Source: Myxococcales bacterium | Lineage (GTDB): Bacteria > Myxococcota_A > Polyangia > Polyangiales > Ga0077539 | Assembly: GCA_013298625.1 (NCBI GenBank) | Contig: JAAFIF010000010.1 | Coordinates: 62,001 to 126,000 of the forward strand | Reading direction: 5' to 3' | Length of the DNA stretch: 64,000 nt | Part shown: positions 26,558 through 34,698 of the stretch, one piece after another | Numbering within the stretch: position 1 is the first letter of the stretch | Layout: the number at the start of each line of letters is the position of its first letter | Position numbers and translations under genes: made by a program | The notes under the pieces: generated by a model | What the model saw: only the letters and a program-made list of their open reading frames with translations | Databases searched by the model: none | What the model was told of the DNA's origin: nothing

Positions 26558-28125
26558 TCGCCCTCGCGGTCGCTCACGCGCGCGATCGCCCCCTCCTCGA
26601 TCACCATGTGCGTCGCGCACACCGCGCGCAGATCGTCGCGGTGCGAGATCACGATGACGCTGCGTTGGAGGCTCTCTTCTCGCAGCACACGCACGAGCGT
26701 CGCGCGTCCGTCGGCGTCGAGCCACGCGTCCGGCTCGTCGAGCACGAGCACCATCGGAGCGAACAGCAGCGCGCGCGCGATCCCGACGCGGTGTCGCTGC
26801 CCCCGAGAGAGGGCAGACACCGAGCGATCGAGCTCGATCTGCAAGCCGACGCGAGCGAGCGCCGCGAGCATCGACGCGTCATCGCGCTCAGGGACGAGCA
26901 GCGCCATGTTTTCACGCACGGTCAGCGCGGCGACCATCACGGGCTCTTGCGGAACGAACAGCACTTGCTCTCGCAGCGCACGCGCGCAAGCGACGGAGCG
27001 TTCGGCGCACACAAACTCGAGACGCCCCGCTGCGGTCGGCCCGACGCCGGCGATCGCTGCGGCGAGCGAGCTCTTTCCTGCGCCGTTGGGTCCGGAGATG
27101 AGCAGCACGCCGCGGAGCGAGATGGTGCGCGCGGGCTCGGAGAGCGCGCACACGTCGCCGTAGGACAGAGAGAGAGCGTCGAGGCGCAGCGCCTCGGGGA
27201 CCGACGGCAACGACTCGCTCGGCAGCGGGTCAGGACCGCAGTCCGAGAGGATAGCGTCGAGCCTCCGCAGCTCGGCCACGGTGATCCAGCTATCGCTTGT
27301 CGCCCTGATTGCCGCGTAGCTCGCAGAGAGCAACGCCGCGCCCACCACCGCGACAGCGACCTCGTGAGAAAGCGCCCGACGCGCCATCGCCACAGCACCA
27401 GGAACAACCACAACCGTACCCGTCACCGCCGCCGCGATGATGAGCACCCTCGACAGGTCGCGACGCAGCTCGAAGCCGTTGTCCTTGGCGCTCCACGCGT
27501 TCACCGCCGTGCGTACGCGTGAGAGGTAGCGTTCGTGCGCGATCCGCCCGCGGATCTCGATGCCGCCGCGCAGCGCCGCAGACAGCCAAACAGCCGCGTG
27601 CTGCCGCGCGTCGAGCGCCGCTGTCGCGCGGCTCGCGAGCGCACGGCTCGACGCGAGCACGGCGATCGCAACGGCGCCGAGCAGAGCGAGCATCGCCACC
27701 GCGCCGCGAACACCGACGACCCGTGCGATGAACTGCAGACAAAACAGCGCCGTGACGACCGTCGCCACCAACGCGGGGATCGTCGTCGAGACCGCGAACT
27801 CCGCGATGTGCGCGCTCCAGAACGCCGCGGCGGCGTCGGCCTCCGACAGCGACGGTTGCGGACGCTGAAGCGCGCGCTGCGCGGAGCGGACGAGCGCAGC
27901 CTCGCGGAGCCGCTGCCGCAGCGACTGCGACAGCACCACGCGCACCGGCGCGAGGGCCACGCCGATCGCGAGCGCGACCCACGGAGGGGCAGACAGCACG
28001 AAGGCGAGCGGAGTCTGAATCCACCACGCGGTATGCACCAGCACGACGAGCGCGAGCCACACCGGCGCCGTGCCGATGAGCGTCGGGATCAGCGAGAGCC
28101 CCGCGTAGCGCGTCGCGTGGCTCAT
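26542..28125 (-). CDS. fused ABC exporter, RiPP-island
   Basis: The 527-residue protein joins an N-terminal membrane domain (about six segments, residues ~20-280) to an ABC ATPase. Walker A is GPNGAGKSS (345-353), the Q-loop is VPQEP, the signature is LSRGQ (439-443) instead of LSGGQ and Walker B is VLVLDEP (459-465). There is no C39 peptidase domain, so leader removal must be done by another protein; the B2 protease at 32061 fits. Its ATG overlaps the kinase stop by ATGA, so it is the last gene of the kinase/radical SAM/precursor unit. It probably exports the finished peptide. Confidence 0.9.
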   Translation of the reverse strand: MSHATRYAGLSLIPTLIGTAPVWLALVVLVHTAWWIQTPLAFVLSAPPWVALAIGVALAPVRVVLSQSLRQRLREAALVRSAQRALQRPQPSLSEADAAAAFWSAHIAEFAVSTTIPALVATVVTALFCLQFIARVVGVRGAVAMLALLGAVAIAVLASSRALASRATAALDARQHAAVWLSAALRGGIEIRGRIAHERYLSRVRTAVNAWSAKDNGFELRRDLSRVLIIAAAVTGTVVVVPGAVAMARRALSHEVAVAVVGAALLSASYAAIRATSDSWITVAELRRLDAILSDCGPDPLPSESLPSVPEALRLDALSLSYGDVCALSEPARTISLRGVLLISGPNGAGKSSLAAAIAGVGPTAAGRLEFVCAERSVACARALREQVLFVPQEPVMVAALTVRENMALLVPERDDASMLAALARVGLQIELDRSVSALSRGQRHRVGIARALLFAPMVLVLDEPDAWLDADGRATLVRVLREESLQRSVIVISHRDDLRAVCATHMVIEEGAIARVSDREGDQGRA

Positions 28126-29093
28126 GCGTTGACCGCGCTTCGAATCATCGCGACGACCTCGCGCGGCGCGATGAGCGCGTCTCGGCCCAGCGCGACAGAG
28201 AACGCGGAAGCCCCGTTGGCGAGCGAGGCGAGGATGGCGAGGTTTTCATTGCGAAATCGCACGCCATCGACCAACGCGAGCGCGCTCGACTCGATGAGGG
28301 CGCCGAGCGCGTGCGCTGCGTTGACGCGCGTGACTTGCGTGCGATCGGCGCGCGCAACGGTCGGCAGAAGGATCACCGCAGCCCCGTCGCCTTGCGCGAT
28401 GAAGCGCCCGCCGAAAGCGCGCTGAGGGTCGAGCGCGAGCTTTCCGCCGATACCGTCGGCGCGCTCGGAGAGAGAGAGCAGCGCGGGCATCGCCGACGCG
28501 GTCGCGAGCGCGACATGAAAGATCCTCGGGTAGGCCCGAACGACCGCTGTCGCGCCATGCTCGCGCGCGAGCAGCACGCGATCGTCGCCGAGGTATCGCG
28601 CGGAGTCCGAGAGAAACGCTAGCGCGAGCGAGCTCTTTCCCGAGCCAGAGTTTCCCACGATGAGCCACGTCGCACGCTCGTCGCACACCGCGGCAGCGTG
28701 CAGCTCGAACAGCCCCCACTCGCGCAACGCGAGGCACAACGACGCGTGACACAGACCGCTCGTCGTCGCAGCAAACGCGCCGTCCCGAACGCGACGAAGC
28801 GTGATCTCTACGCGCCGCGCGTCGACGTCGATCACCGCCTGCGAGCGCCCGTCGCACAGCGCGTAGCCGCGCGGTCCGACGTAGCCTTGCATCACGCCGA
28901 AGAAGAAGCGCGGCTGCCACTGCGGGGCCGAGAGGTCCTCACGACCGCCGCCCTCGGACACCGTCACGCGCAGGGCAGCAGGCTCGTCGCCAGCCGCATC
29001 GAAGTGCGCGAGCAGCGGCGCCAGCGCTGACTCGTCCGAAAGCGCGTCGAGAGCAATCGCGACCCCGTGCATCCGCACGCGCAGCGCGGTCAT
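28122..29093 (-). CDS. HPr-kinase-like P-loop kinase
   Basis: The 323-residue protein resembles HPr kinase/phosphatase: Walker A GNSGSGKS (147-154), an alpha/beta core and a second motif YLGDDRV (Asp170-Asp171) as in HprK. The N-terminal half is unrelated to the normal HprK domain and may bind substrate. In RiPP clusters such kinases tailor peptides, for example by phosphorylating Ser; that is the proposed role here. GTG 29102 (overlapping the upstream stop as GTGA) is an alternative to ATG 29093. Its stop overlaps the exporter start by ATGA. Confidence 0.85.
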   Translation of the reverse strand: MTALRVRMHGVAIALDALSDESALAPLLAHFDAAGDEPAALRVTVSEGGGREDLSAPQWQPRFFFGVMQGYVGPRGYALCDGRSQAVIDVDARRVEITLRRVRDGAFAATTSGLCHASLCLALREWGLFELHAAAVCDERATWLIVGNSGSGKSSLALAFLSDSARYLGDDRVLLAREHGATAVVRAYPRIFHVALATASAMPALLSLSERADGIGGKLALDPQRAFGGRFIAQGDGAAVILLPTVARADRTQVTRVNAAHALGALIESSALALVDGVRFRNENLAILASLANGASAFSVALGRDALIAPREVVAMIRSAVNA

Positions 29094-29098
29094 CGGGC

Positions 29099-30154
29099 TC
29101 ACGACACGATGGGCAGGGACTTCTTCCACGCGCCGCGCCAGCGATCACGGACCGCCGCCGGCCCGCCGACGCCATCGGCGGTCCAGTGCGGCTTGCCGAA
29201 GTCCTTGAGGCAATAGTTGCAGGGAAACAGGTCCCATTCGTCGTCGAGCGCGCCTTCGTCCGCGCGCTGGAGCTTGCGATCCTGCGCGTCGTGGATGATC
29301 TCGAGCAGCCGTCGGTGCGCCTTGGGCAGCGTTGTTTGCTCGAGATTTCCCCCGCGGTCTGCGCTCGCGCCGTCCTCCATCGGGACGCCCGCGTGCTGAC
29401 AACAGAGCACCAGGTTGCCCTCGACGTCGATGTGCAGCTGTTGCTGCGCGAACGCCTCGCACGTGTAGATCGGCTGCGCGTGAAAATAGCCCTCGGGACG
29501 GGAGACTCCCAACCGCAGCGTCTCGATCAAGCGCGCGACGCGGTCCATGACCGCTCTCCACTCGAGCGCCGAGAGGTAGAGATCTCTGTCGAGGTGCGTT
29601 CCCGTTGGTTGAACCATGGAGAACGAGAGCCGCGAGGCCCCGAGCTGGCTGGCCAGCAGGCCCATCGCCTCGATCTGGTGCTCGTTCTTTCGGTGCACAG
29701 CGCACTGCAGGACGAAGGGCAACCCGTGCGCAGTGCAGAGCGTCACGGCCTTCATCACGGCCATGAAGCTGCCGGCGCCGCGGATCTCGTCGTGCGTACG
29801 CTCGTCAGCGCCGTCGAGGCTCAGGGTCACCGACGTCATCGCCGCACGACGCGCGGGCTTCTCGCGAAACCGATCGAACAGCCACTGCATGTTGTGGCCG
29901 TTCGAAACCATGTGCCACGTGTAGCCGAGCTCGACGGCGAGGTCGATGACCGCCGCGAAGTCCGGGTGCAGCGTCGGCTCACCGCCGGTAAACGCCGTGT
30001 GCGTCGCGCGGTAGACGCGCTTGCCGTCGAGCAGCGCGCGGCGAACGACCTCGATCGAGAGGTCTTTGGGCTTGAGCGCCGGGTCTCGCAGGCAGTGCTG
30101 GCAATCGAGCTGACAGCGGTCCGTGAGATGAAATGTGACCCACTCGACGGCCAT
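29099..30154 (-). CDS. radical SAM/SPASM peptide-modifying enzyme
   Basis: The 351-residue enzyme has the CxxxCxxC cluster motif at C14, C18 and C21 (DRCQLDCQHC) very near the N-terminus, GGEP at 57-60 and LSLDGADERTHDEIRGAG. A SPASM-like Cys set follows at 232, 251, 252, 312 and 315. It starts 28 bases after the precursor-like ORF, which makes that peptide its likely substrate. It has no fused RRE, so leader recognition probably relies on the separate PqqD/B1 protein at 32480. The chemistry (crosslink, epimerisation or other) is not predictable. Confidence 0.9.
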   Translation of the reverse strand: MAVEWVTFHLTDRCQLDCQHCLRDPALKPKDLSIEVVRRALLDGKRVYRATHTAFTGGEPTLHPDFAAVIDLAVELGYTWHMVSNGHNMQWLFDRFREKPARRAAMTSVTLSLDGADERTHDEIRGAGSFMAVMKAVTLCTAHGLPFVLQCAVHRKNEHQIEAMGLLASQLGASRLSFSMVQPTGTHLDRDLYLSALEWRAVMDRVARLIETLRLGVSRPEGYFHAQPIYTCEAFAQQQLHIDVEGNLVLCCQHAGVPMEDGASADRGGNLEQTTLPKAHRRLLEIIHDAQDRKLQRADEGALDDEWDLFPCNYCLKDFGKPHWTADGVGGPAAVRDRWRGAWKKSLPIVS

Positions 30155-30182
30155 GGCTGCGCTTCGATCTCTCGTCGAACCG

Positions 30183-30353
30183 TCAGTTCATCATGCTGAT
30201 GACGCCGACGCTGGTCGCGCCCATGCCCGAGAGCAAGGTGACGCGCGCGACGGGCTGACGCTTCTCGATGCGCGGAGGAGAGTAGGGGCGCCGCGCCTTG
30301 CTTTCGGTTTGAGCAACGTCGCGATCCGTCTGGTCCAATTCGTTCTTCTTCAT
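30183..30353 (-). CDS. putative RiPP precursor peptide
   Basis: This short gene is 56 codons and starts at ATG 30353. The leader contains RPYSPPRIEKRQPVARVT, which fits the lasso leader pattern Y-x2-P-x-(L/I)-x9-T (Tyr24, Pro27, Ile29, Thr39), with Gln33 where Gly is often seen. With Thr39 at -2, cleavage after Leu40 would release LSGMGATSVGVISMMN. This core has no Asp, Glu, Cys or Lys, so neither a lasso isopeptide nor a thioether is possible; Ser, Thr, Met and Asn are the candidate targets. It lies 28 bases before the radical SAM gene and 51 bases after a lipoprotein gene. Function inferred from context. Confidence 0.75.
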   Translation of the reverse strand: MKKNELDQTDRDVAQTESKARRPYSPPRIEKRQPVARVTLLSGMGATSVGVISMMN

Positions 30354-30404
30354 GGTCTCTGTTCGTACCTGCGATGGTGTTACCAGTGAGATGCGCGAGG
30401 CACC

Positions 30405-31802
30405 TCAGGGATTCGTCGGCGTCGCGGTGAGCTTGACGAAGTAGCCGACGCCCGGGCACGCAGCGAAGGTCGATCTGTTCGGCAGATATGCAGTGTTGAA
30501 CGAGACACCCGTGGACTGCCCGATGTCGCCAGTGACGCCGATCGTCGCCGAATCGCCGCGGACCGTCGTGGGTCCGGTTCCGCTCAACGCGCAGCCAGTA
30601 AGGTTCGTTGTCCAACGGTGATAGAGGAAGAACACGTTGTCCGTGGTCTCTTGAAAGACCACCGAGAACGACAGCCGGTTGTTCGTGTTGCCAGTGATGG
30701 CGAGCTGCGCCTCTTTCCACGTGATGACGTAGCGGCGATTCGGCGCGGCGCTCGTCGAGTCGACCCCAGCGCAGATCTGCCCGTTGGTGATGGACAGCTT
30801 CTCGTCCCAGAACGGCAGCAACGACTGCTGAGGAGCGCTCGCGATCGCGGTGTTCGGGTCGCCGAACGTGCCCTGCAAGCTGATCGCGCCATTCGTGGTG
30901 ACCTGCCAGATCGCGCCGTCCGCCGAAGAAAACGTGCTGCTGTAGAGCGTAAACGGAAACGGCATCTCGACGAGGCCGTAGTCGAACGAGCTCACAGAGC
31001 TGAGCGGGGAAGCGGTGGTGTCCGAGGTGACCACTGAACCAAACAAACACGCGTCGCGCCACGGAGGAGTCGACTCGCTCCAAGCCGCGTTGCCAGCGAC
31101 CACGTTGGAAGTCGCGGTGATCGTCCCCGCAGCGGCAGTGTACGACGTTCGCGTGTACGTGCCCCACACCTTCACGTTGAAATTGAAGTCCGCGCCGCCG
31201 CTGGTGTTGAACGCCCAGAACGCGGTATCCGAACCGCCGCCCGGCACCGCAGAATAGCCCCAGCCGCCCACGCCCGTACCGCTGGTGGGGTATCCGCTCG
31301 GCAAGCTCGACGGGTTCGACAACGTCGCTCCGCCCGTCATGTCGATGATCTCGACGTGCGGGTTCTCGATCTGCCGTGCGCTGTCGTTGGTCAGGGTGAC
31401 CATCGCGCAAATCTGCCCCCCGGTGCACGAGTTGCCGCCCACCGTCGCCGGTCCCACCGCGCCCGTCCCGCCGTCATCGAGGGACACGTTGCTCGTGCTG
31501 ATGGGCGAGAAGCCAGGGCGCGGCAGCCCTGCCGCTGCGCCAGATTCACCTCGACGCGTGAACGTGAGCCGTCCAGTCGCGTGTGAGTAGTGTCCGACGA
31601 GCTCGGCTACGACCTCGGGCTGAGCGACCGCAGGACGCGCCCCCGGTTGAAGCCGGTTCGGCAACGAGCGCCGCGCAGCCAACCGCTGCGCCGGAGTCTG
31701 CTGCGGCTGCCCTTGCTCGACAGGTAGCGGCCCACCACACGCGGCAAGAGAGAGACTCGCGACCAACGTCGCTCCAACACGGAAAGAAAAGCTCTTCATC
31801 AC
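30405..31802 (-). CDS. secreted lipoprotein upstream of precursor
   Basis: The 465-residue product has a lipobox signal (LVASLSLAACGG) and a Pro/Gln-rich linker. The rest is rich in Thr, Ser, Gly and beta structure. It contains paired Cys in GGNSCTGGQICAMVTLTND and later single Cys. No catalytic motif is seen. It is just upstream of the precursor ORF on the same strand and may share its transcript. A role as surface partner of the exported peptide is possible, without support beyond location. Confidence 0.75.
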   Translation of the reverse strand: MMKSFSFRVGATLVASLSLAACGGPLPVEQGQPQQTPAQRLAARRSLPNRLQPGARPAVAQPEVVAELVGHYSHATGRLTFTRRGESGAAAGLPRPGFSPISTSNVSLDDGGTGAVGPATVGGNSCTGGQICAMVTLTNDSARQIENPHVEIIDMTGGATLSNPSSLPSGYPTSGTGVGGWGYSAVPGGGSDTAFWAFNTSGGADFNFNVKVWGTYTRTSYTAAAGTITATSNVVAGNAAWSESTPPWRDACLFGSVVTSDTTASPLSSVSSFDYGLVEMPFPFTLYSSTFSSADGAIWQVTTNGAISLQGTFGDPNTAIASAPQQSLLPFWDEKLSITNGQICAGVDSTSAAPNRRYVITWKEAQLAITGNTNNRLSFSVVFQETTDNVFFLYHRWTTNLTGCALSGTGPTTVRGDSATIGVTGDIGQSTGVSFNTAYLPNRSTFAACPGVGYFVKLTATPTNP

Positions 31803-32060
31803 AGGCCTCGGTGGGGGTTCATGAGGGGGGAGACATCACTCTGCGTCGGCCGTTGACGTCGCCAACACTCGAACGGACGCATAGTAGCCTTCACTCTGCA
31901 GCCCCACAAGCGGCCGACACGTGACCGATCTTTGGGCGACCTGGCGGTACCGAGCGAAGGAGCAGAGGGACATTCAACCCTGAGTTGCCGGTGACACCGT
32001 CGCCATTCGCCCAAATTTTTCTCTCGGCGCGACGACCGGCGGCCCGCCAAGCTGCGGTGC

Positions 32061-32453
32061 GTGTGGCGAGCGTCCCTCGAGGTCTTCCGATGGAGGATTG
32101 TGCTGCCGACGCGCTACGATCGCGCGCCGTTCGACGCGCTCTTGCGGTCTCTCGACGGCCGCCATGGTCATGGTGGCGCGCTCTCTGCGGAGCTGGTCGC
32201 AGCGATCGTGCGCGGTGAACGAGCGGTCGAGCGCATCCCGCTGCTGCCCAAAACCTGCCTATTTCGCTCGTTGGCGCGGTTCGCCGTGCTGCGGGCGCGC
32301 GGGATCGACGCTGCGTTCGTGATGGGCCTGCCGCGGGACGGCGTGGGCGACGGGCACGCTTGGGTCGAAGTGGCCGGCGTCGCGGTGCTCGACGACGAAG
32401 ACCTCTCGTCAATGACCGTGACGTTCTGCTATCCCCCCGCCGCTCGAACCTAG
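32061..32453 (+). CDS. lasso-type B2 leader protease (transglutaminase-like)
   Basis: The 130-residue product has the Cys-His-Asp arrangement of lasso peptide B2 proteases: Cys66 in LPKTCLFRSLARFAVLRA, His99 in GHAWVEV and Asp111/112, with family-like spacing. B2 enzymes cut the leader after recognition by the B1 RRE. It starts at GTG 32061 with no strong ribosome site. B1 follows after 26 bases on the same strand, the normal pair order reversed relative to B1-B2 fusions. It probably cleaves the 56-residue precursor encoded by the opposite strand about 1.7 kb away. Confidence 0.88.
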   Translation: MWRASLEVFRWRIVLPTRYDRAPFDALLRSLDGRHGHGGALSAELVAAIVRGERAVERIPLLPKTCLFRSLARFAVLRARGIDAAFVMGLPRDGVGDGHAWVEVAGVAVLDDEDLSSMTVTFCYPPAART

Positions 32454-32469
32454 GCGGTCGGCGCGCAAC

Positions 32470-32473
32470 GGAG
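32470..32473 (+). promoter_or_regulatory. ribosome binding site for PqqD/B1 gene
   Basis: GGAG lies six bases upstream of the GTG at 32480 and decides this start over a longer Arg-rich reading frame. Confidence 0.65.
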
Positions 32474-32479
32474 TGTCTC

Positions 32480-32761
32480 GTGATCGACGCAAACACAAAG
32501 CTCCACTCGAACCCTCGCTGCTTGCTGACCGAGCTCGACGACGGCACTGGGGTGCTGCTGCACCTCGACACCAAGTACTATTTTACCCTCAATGACACTG
32601 GGGTTTTTCTCTGGAAGCAGCTCGCCGAGACGCCCAGCTCAGCGAGCGAGCTCGCCGAGAGGCTCAGCGTCGAGTTCGAGGTGACCGAGGGGGACGCCCT
32701 TCCCCATGTGCGCTCGCTCGTCGAAGAGCTGCACGCCAATCGTCTGGTCGAGCTTCGTTGA
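32480..32761 (+). CDS. PqqD/B1-type RRE protein
   Basis: The 93-residue product is a PqqD-like RiPP recognition element: NPRCLLTELDDGTGVLLHLD, TKYYFTLNDTGVFLWKQL and a helical C-terminus ending in VEELHANRLVEL. It would bind the precursor leader and present it to the protease and modifying enzymes. Starts at GTG 32480. It is followed directly by the stop of the convergent methyltransferase-like gene. Strong support for a RiPP system when combined with B2, the HprK-like kinase and the radical SAM enzyme. Confidence 0.9.
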   Translation: MIDANTKLHSNPRCLLTELDDGTGVLLHLDTKYYFTLNDTGVFLWKQLAETPSSASELAERLSVEFEVTEGDALPHVRSLVEELHANRLVELR

Positions 32762-32768
32762 GCGCTGC

Positions 32769-33617
32769 TCAGCGCTCGTGCGGCACGAGCAGCGCGTGCG
32801 GAAACGGGCTCGACTCGAGCAAGACCACCGCGTAGCCCGCTTCGTGGGCGATCGCCTGCACCTCGCTCTCGGAGAACGCGTACACGAACCCGCCGCCAGC
32901 CTCGTACGCGAGGCCCGGCTCGATCCGCTGATTGGGCGCGCCCAGCGCAGAGAACACCGAGCGAAGCGTCGTGCGAAGCTGCTCGGTCCGCCCTCCATAG
33001 CCGAGGTCGGGACGAAGAAAGAAGCTGGTGATGAGCGGCGCACGCGGGGCGAGCGCGCGGGCGGCGACGAGCAACGACCGCTGCTCGGCACGGGTGAGCA
33101 CGTGCGTGATGCTCCCCCAGCCGAGCACGACGAGGTCGTACGGCGCGCGGTTGGAGAGGGCGGCGAGCGGACCAGCCGCGAGGACCGCAGGCTCGAGGTC
33201 TGCGTAAACGCCGTCGAGGACGATCGCGCCCGAGCCCGGGTGCTCGCGCGCGACCTGCTCGGCTCCCGCGCGTAGGATTGGGTTGGGCTCGAACGCGACC
33301 GGCTCGAAGCCGCGTTCGATGAGCGCCTTCAGCTCGCGGCCTCCGCCGGCGGCGCCGAGCAGCACTCGACCCGCGCGAGGCACTTCTGGGCGGGCGAGCA
33401 ACGCGCGCTCCCACGAGAAGAGGCCGCGCTCGAAGGTCGCTCCGCCGGGCAGATACACGCGCTGGTCGCGGTATGCGCGCTCGATCACGGCGCTTCGCTG
33501 GCGCGCGTCGAGCCAGGACAACAACAGCTCGTCGCGCAAGACTTCGTAGCCGTGAAACGCGTACCAGGCGAGGCGGTCCACCTTCTGAATGGCGCGGACC
33601 CATCGTGGAACAGACAT
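32769..33617 (-). CDS. SAM-dependent methyltransferase-like protein
   Basis: The 282-residue Rossmann-type protein has motif I as VLLGAAGGGRELKAL, where the usual G-x-G-x-G is altered, then a VAFEPNP acidic loop and APYDLVVLGWGSITHVL. Such class I fold proteins methylate O, N or C atoms. Start: ATG 33617; a TTG six codons upstream is less likely. It is convergent with the B1 gene and divergent from the nucleotidyltransferase 65 bases away. It may tailor the peptide or a sugar; which of the two is unknown. Confidence 0.75.
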   Translation of the reverse strand: MSVPRWVRAIQKVDRLAWYAFHGYEVLRDELLLSWLDARQRSAVIERAYRDQRVYLPGGATFERGLFSWERALLARPEVPRAGRVLLGAAGGGRELKALIERGFEPVAFEPNPILRAGAEQVAREHPGSGAIVLDGVYADLEPAVLAAGPLAALSNRAPYDLVVLGWGSITHVLTRAEQRSLLVAARALAPRAPLITSFFLRPDLGYGGRTEQLRTTLRSVFSALGAPNQRIEPGLAYEAGGGFVYAFSESEVQAIAHEAGYAVVLLESSPFPHALLVPHER

Positions 33618-33682
33618 CGCGTTCGATGGTAGCAACTCCCTCCCTTGGCATTCATCATTTGCGCGGAAGAGCGTTCGCAGCG

Positions 33683-34591
33683 ATGAGCTTCGCGGACCCG
33701 CGCGGCGCGGCGTTCGACGCCATCGAGCTCGCCGCGCGACGCGCGCGGGCAGAATTCGCGCTCGCCCGCGTGCTGAGCGCGCTCGACGCAGAGGGCATCC
33801 CAGCGATCCCCGTGAAGGGGATCGTCACGGGTCGGTGGCTCTACCGCAGCGCGCACGAGCGCCCGATGAGCGACGTCGACCTGCGCGTCCGCGGCAGAGA
33901 CCGACGCGCGGTGCTCGCGCTCGCAGAGCGTCATCGCTGGCCCATCCAGCAGCGCTCGGCGCTGTATCGAAGCGTGACGTTCGTCGTCGAGGACACGCCG
34001 TTCGACGTCGAGTGCGCCGTGGGCGCGCCGGCGATGTGCTCGATGAGCGTGGAGGCGATGCTCTCGCGAGCGCGCAGGACGCGCGAAGGGCTCCGCTGCG
34101 AACACTACCGCGCAGAGACCCACGACCACGCCCTGCTGCTCGCGATGAACGTGCTGAAAGACCAGGTCGGCCGCTCGTTTCCGTGGGCGATCGAAGACCT
34201 CGTGCGCGTCGCGACAGTAGCCGATTTTTCGCCGTCGATCCTGGGCGAGCGCGCGTGGCGCGCTGGGACAGCGAGCGCGCTTCTCGCGGTCGCGCGATGG
34301 CTGGCGAGCGAGCGCGACAGCGCTCCGTGGAGAGCGGTGGCCGAGGCGGTCGGCGCTCCTCCTCGCCCGCGCTACGCGCACGCCCTCGAGCGCGCCCTCG
34401 CTCCGGGCGGCAGTCCGCGAATCAGCGCGCTCAGAACGCTCCTCGCAAGACGATCTAACGATTTGTATTCTATGAGAATTTTGTCCATCTCAGCCGCCGC
34501 GATCTTCGTGCCGTCGGTCGTCGGCGAGCGCCTCGTCCTGGGCGCTCTCGAACGCCGAGCCCGCCGCGAGCAACACAGACCACGGCCCTGA
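33683..34591 (+). CDS. NTP_transf_5-like nucleotidyltransferase
   Basis: The 302-residue protein of the uncharacterised nucleotidyltransferase family shows the catalytic region IPAIPVKGIVTGRWLY followed by RPMSDVDLRVR (Asp-x-Asp) and a DVECAVG acid. Relatives are frequent next to PqqD, B2 and HprK-like genes, in lasso-type and polysaccharide loci. The usual N-terminal helical part is short here. The start at ATG 33683 leaves space for divergent promoters; ATG 33626 is possible. It may adenylylate or nucleotidylate the peptide or another protein. Confidence 0.82.
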   Translation: MSFADPRGAAFDAIELAARRARAEFALARVLSALDAEGIPAIPVKGIVTGRWLYRSAHERPMSDVDLRVRGRDRRAVLALAERHRWPIQQRSALYRSVTFVVEDTPFDVECAVGAPAMCSMSVEAMLSRARRTREGLRCEHYRAETHDHALLLAMNVLKDQVGRSFPWAIEDLVRVATVADFSPSILGERAWRAGTASALLAVARWLASERDSAPWRAVAEAVGAPPRPRYAHALERALAPGGSPRISALRTLLARRSNDLYSMRILSISAAAIFVPSVVGERLVLGALERRARREQHRPRP

Positions 34592-34685
34592 CAACGGGCA
34601 TTTGTTTTCTCCGCCGGGCTGAGACTCTGCGAAGCCTCTCTCCACACAACGGGCGAGGGTTCTGCTATCACCCACCGACTTTTTC

Positions 34686-34690
34686 AGAGG
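34686..34690 (+). promoter_or_regulatory. ribosome binding site for TTG start
   Basis: AGAGG lies eight bases upstream of the TTG at 34699 and supports this rare start for the Wzc-type gene. Confidence 0.65.
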
Positions 34691-34698
34691 TTTCGACG

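Noticed and set aside
31803-32060. Second precursor peptide or regulatory RNA before the B2 gene
   Set aside because: Reading frames there lack a leader motif and ribosome site; no clear structure was seen.
26542-34591. Canonical lasso peptide cluster
   Set aside because: The core lacks Asp/Glu for the isopeptide ring and no dedicated cyclase gene is in the island.
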